Shown: one piece after another, positions 60,945-64,000 of the stretch
How positions within the stretch are numbered: position 1 is the first letter of the stretch
Layout of the letters: each line of letters begins with the position of its first letter
Source: Ascarosepion bandense
Taxonomy: Eukaryota > Mollusca > Cephalopoda > Sepiida > Sepiidae
Length of the DNA: 64,000 nt
Direction: 5' to 3'
Assembly (NCBI GenBank): GCA_037127315.1
Contig: JBBBDQ010000350.1
Span: 4,496,001-4,560,000, forward strand
Notes under the pieces: model-generated
Seen by the model: the letters and a program-made list of their open reading frames with translations, nothing else
Database searches by the model: none
Told to the model about the DNA's origin: nothing
Translations under genes and position numbers: made by a program

Positions 60945-61454
60945 GTCATCTGTGACGTAGGTGGTTTAATAATACAAAGTTAAATCTACTTGATATTATC
61001 ACATGTAATCTGCTACGAGTATATCAAGTACATATATTACAGCTAAATGTGAACAATATGGTGATAAGGTTGACATAAAAACAGCGCATAAATTTATAGG
61101 TGGGGCCTTGTTTGAAATGCTCAGGTAACTTAGACTGCTCAGGCGTTCTCAATCTACTGTGTTTCCAAGTAACTGAATGTGGTACCCACGTTGCATTTAT
61201 GGCCTCATCATTCAAACATAAAACAAATAAAACCCAGCCTTGTTGATACATGTCCGAGACGTTTTTTCACGTGTCCCGCTCCTCAGCAAAGATGCATTTT
61301 GTGTCGTATTCATTCTTATTGGTTTGCCAGTTTTTGATCATTATAATTAGTATACTGATTAGCAGACATTTTTTAACGTTTGAAATTCTTTCTTTATGCA
61401 ATTTAATATTTAAAATTCTTCCTCTTATTTCCTCCTCTTCTTCTTCTTTTCACT
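60944..61454. other. unannotated stretch
   Basis: No gene or repeat recognised. Confidence 0.4.
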
Positions 61455-61870
61455 ATTATTATTTACAGTATTTACATTATACGGACTATTGTCCTCATCT
61501 TTGTTGCCATTTGAACGACGTTTCGGCCGTTGTACTCTCGTGCTAGGAATTTCGAACTGAACCCTTTATTACAATCACATGGGTATATGATCTTCATTCC
61601 TTGCGTAGTAGTAATGCCTCGATTGGAAGTCATGAGTTATCTCTCTTTAACTCTACAAGTTTCTTGTTCAGCACTTCTATAGCCTGTTATTGAACTCACA
61701 ACTCTTTTGGGTCAAGTTTACAGGAACTAACCAACGCCTATATCCACCATGTGTCCCTAAGGACAAGAACAACTGAATTTTTGGGACTTATAAGCCTAAT
61801 GTCCAGAATTCCTTTTTTACCAGAGTTCATATTGCAATACTGTAAATACTACATCATCTCAGAAATATAG
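61455..61870 (-). mobile_element. SINE-F copy with extra tRNA-like segment
   Basis: Minus order: TTCTGAGATGATGTAGTATT, a ~100-bp segment, TGGTGGATATAGGCGTTGG (A-box-like), GAGTTCAATAACAGGC (B box), GACTTCC...AGGCATT, CACGAGAGTACAACGG and CCGAAACGTCGTTCAAATGG. The 5' half of the hammerhead-like core is missing here. Confidence 0.6.
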
Positions 61871-62929
61871 ACAAATATTATTATTATTATTATTATTGAG
61901 CAAAATTGATATTTGTCAACACATAAGAGTGCAATTCATAAAAAAATGAAAGAAAAACACAGTGCTTGACATTGTTAAACAATATTTCGACACAATGTCT
62001 GTCTTTTTCAAGTTTATATATAGTTTAATAACAGGTAGCGGAAAGTTTGACACAGGAAGATGCTCTTTAGAAACCCAGGAAAATATTAAGTGTTTGTCTA
62101 TTCTTCTGAGATGAGGTATTATTTACATTACTTTTTTATTAAATTTTTCAAGTAGAAAATATATACATCTACAAAAAATTCTAAGTCTTTGTACAAATGT
62201 TGCAACTGAAGCTCATCTTGGAATTTTCTGTTAGTTGATTAGTTCCTAAGAGAAAGTAATCAAAGAGCTTAGTATAAATCTTCTGGAACTCTCCTGTCTT
62301 TCTGTTCATTTCCCCGGGGCGGGAAGTTAGTAATTTGCATAATTGACTATCCTCATGTTATTATTATTGATTGAAATAGCAGCATGCCAACAAAGTGAAG
62401 CTTGGATACGAATATACAAAGCCCATCGTATCCATCATGACACCAATTCTGATAAGGTTATACCAGGCACATGCCCTAAAGCCAAATGTCTACCGTAGGG
62501 TGAAAAGATTTATGCAATTGGATCTCAGTTAGAAATACCTTCAGGTTGGGTAATCTAGTTTGTTTGGAAGGTCACCGATTAAGGGTGTTCTTAAGTATCT
62601 ACATTTGCACCCCACCAAGCAGCCCTCTGACTGCCTTCATACATCAAACTCATAAAAACAATCCGGTTGACATCGAATCATGATTTACGCCACGCAATAT
62701 GAATAGGGGATATTTCAAACTGAGTATGGTCAGGTAACCGATGAGCAAATCTATGATATTGAACGGCATATTTACTTTAGCCCATTTTAATTCACAAAGA
62801 GAAAACATGTAGATGTTAATACCTCGAGTCAAGAAATCACGAGAACCATGCTTGGTTTAATATCAAGTTCATAATAATAATTATTATCATCATTAACATG
62901 TCATTTTTCATCATATTTATATTTCTGCT
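61871..62929. other. unannotated stretch with one hammerhead-like hairpin
   Basis: (TTA)n at 61876-61898. On the minus strand, 62011-61964 reads CTTGAAAAA, GACA...TGTC stem, GAAA, then an 8-bp ATATTGTT/AACAATGT stem III and GTC. Stems and triplet are good, but the CUGANGA core is not met. A SINE-F edge (TTCTGAGATGAGG) is at 62103. No gene from 62130 to 62929. Confidence 0.4.
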
Positions 62930-63305
62930 ATGGACGCACTACCTACCAAGTCTGCAGGAAGACCTAAGGCAGGTCGTGTTGTGTCGTTATGGCTCCATTT
63001 CATGTTTTTTCATATCTCCCCTAACATCCCTAGCGTTACATAGACAAAGTTCTCCTTAGTTTGTGGGCTGTACTTAACAAGACAATTTTTTGTATATCTC
63101 TTAAGCTGGTGTTTCCAAGGATTCTTTCAATGTGTTGCTTTGTTCCATTTTTTATCATTCCAAGTGCACCTACTATCACTGGCACAACTCTTGTTTTCAA
63201 TTTCCACACTTTTTCTATTTCAATTTCCAGGTCTTTATATTTTGACAGTTTTTCAAATTCCTTGGTTGCTACGTTACAATCTGCTGGACAAGCCATATCG
63301 ATTAA
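62930..63305 (-). pseudogene. LINE-D C-terminal fragment
   Basis: Minus frame 63296-63036: MACPADCNVATKEFEKLSKY, KDLEIEIEKVWKLKTRVVPV, IVGALGMIKNGTKQHIERIL, DIQKIVLLSTAHKLRRTL. This segment (cleansed-nucleotide ...P.D..V..KE.EK..KY..L..E...W......V.PV..GALG) is the region downstream of RT in a widespread animal non-LTR retrotransposon group. It abuts (ATT)n at 63309-63336. 5' and 3' parts missing. Confidence 0.7.
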
Positions 63306-63589
63306 TAGTCAATTATTATTATTATTATTATTATTTAACTGAGAACATAATTAGAAAAAGATGTATAAGAGTACATCGCTTAAAGAAGACCTTGGGAGAA
63401 CAAACATCTTTTTTCGTGGAAGAAGGAAGAGCTAATTCTTTTGTTATTTTTATAGTTTAGCATACCTTTGAGGCATTTTCCTTCTCTTTCCTTTTCTGTT
63501 TTCTCTCCCGTCACTCAGCATTAGCCTTATCCAGATATTTCCTCGTATATCCGATTCTTCATGAAATACTGAAGACAAGTGCCGAAAAT

Positions 63590-63965
63590 AATTCTTCTTC
63601 TTTTATGAGGGTTGTCTTTTCAGGACGTAGACGATCATGGCTTTGCACGTCTTCCTATCTCTGGTGGCTCTTAGCACGCTTTCTCCTGTAACGTCTCGCA
63701 GCCCCCGTTCTGTCATCCACCTGCTCAGGCCCTTCAAATATGTTATCCGCTGCTTTCCTCTGTCTCTATTTCCCCTCTATCTGGCCTGTTAGTATCAAGT
63801 TCTCCAAGCCCTCCTTCCTCATTGCATGTACCAGGAACTTCAATTGTCTCTTTCTGATGCTCAGTATTAATTTCCTTTTCGTTTCTATTCTTTCCAGCAC
63901 CTTGACATTGCTCACACGCTCGATCCACGATATCCGCAGCTTCTCTCTGCAATGTTAATTTAGCC
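63590..63965 (-). mobile_element. LINE-C 3' end
   Basis: Minus-strand fragments RIDRASNVKVLERIETKRKL, LMLSIRKRQLKFLVHAMRKE, LENLILTGQIEGK and GLSRWMTERGLRDVTGE. Frames shift near 63775. The start lies near the window edge. The ~250 bp before it (63340-63589) are unassigned. Confidence 0.7.
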
Positions 63966-64000
63966 AAAATTCAAGTAGTTTTCTCTTAATATCCAAAGGG

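Overview
The window looks like gene-poor, repeat-saturated intergenic or intronic DNA of an animal, most likely a lophotrochozoan and probably a cephalopod mollusc. The organism is inferred from composition and repeat types, not proven. I found no convincing host exon, no functional RNA gene and no CRISPR. Nearly every long open frame is a retroelement remnant, a shadow of one, or a translated microsatellite.

The recurring families are: (1) degenerate Penelope-like elements (PLEs), with reverse transcriptase (RT) and GIY-YIG endonuclease remnants and 3' or inverted terminal segments carrying hammerhead-ribozyme-like (HHR) cores; (2) 3' ends of a jockey/CR1-like LINE (LINE-A), about fourteen copies; (3) a second LINE 3' tail (LINE-B), an RTE-like LINE (LINE-C) and one fragment of another LINE (LINE-D); (4) a ~310-bp tRNA-derived SINE (SINE-1) in about sixteen copies, one fused to a 5S rRNA-like head; (5) other tRNA-headed SINEs, two of which carry a hammerhead-like core near the 3' end; (6) Helitron-like elements in short and long forms; (7) DNA-transposon traces: a mariner pseudogene, a TTAA-flanked piggyBac-like MITE, a hAT-like MITE with 8-bp target duplication, and fold-back elements; (8) two candidate solo LTRs; (9) many (TA)n microsatellites and two minisatellites.

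Layout. 0-10.2 kb: hammerhead palindromes, a PLE split by a LINE, a 45-bp minisatellite, a candidate solo LTR, then a mariner broken by another LTR and a SINE. 10.8-18 kb: three degenerate PLEs on the minus strand; two carry near-identical LINE-A insertions at the same RT position. 18-31 kb: fold-backs, LINE-A and SINE clusters, and 5S-derived SINEs. 31-39.7 kb: SINEs with clear target duplications, a PLE split by a MITE, a large 27/46-bp minisatellite and Helitrons. 40-47 kb: hammerhead palindromes, a three-unit array whose consensus restores a hammerhead core, SINEs with a terminal hammerhead, and a perfect 92-bp palindrome. 47-64 kb: Helitrons, a LINE split by a composite SINE insertion, and LINE 3' ends.

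The most interesting theme is the density of hammerhead-like cores (at least a dozen, several with complete core and paired stems) in three contexts: PLE ends, tRNA-headed SINE-like elements and a short tandem array. All ribozyme calls were made by eye from core motifs and hand-drawn pairing, and need covariance-model searches and cleavage assays.
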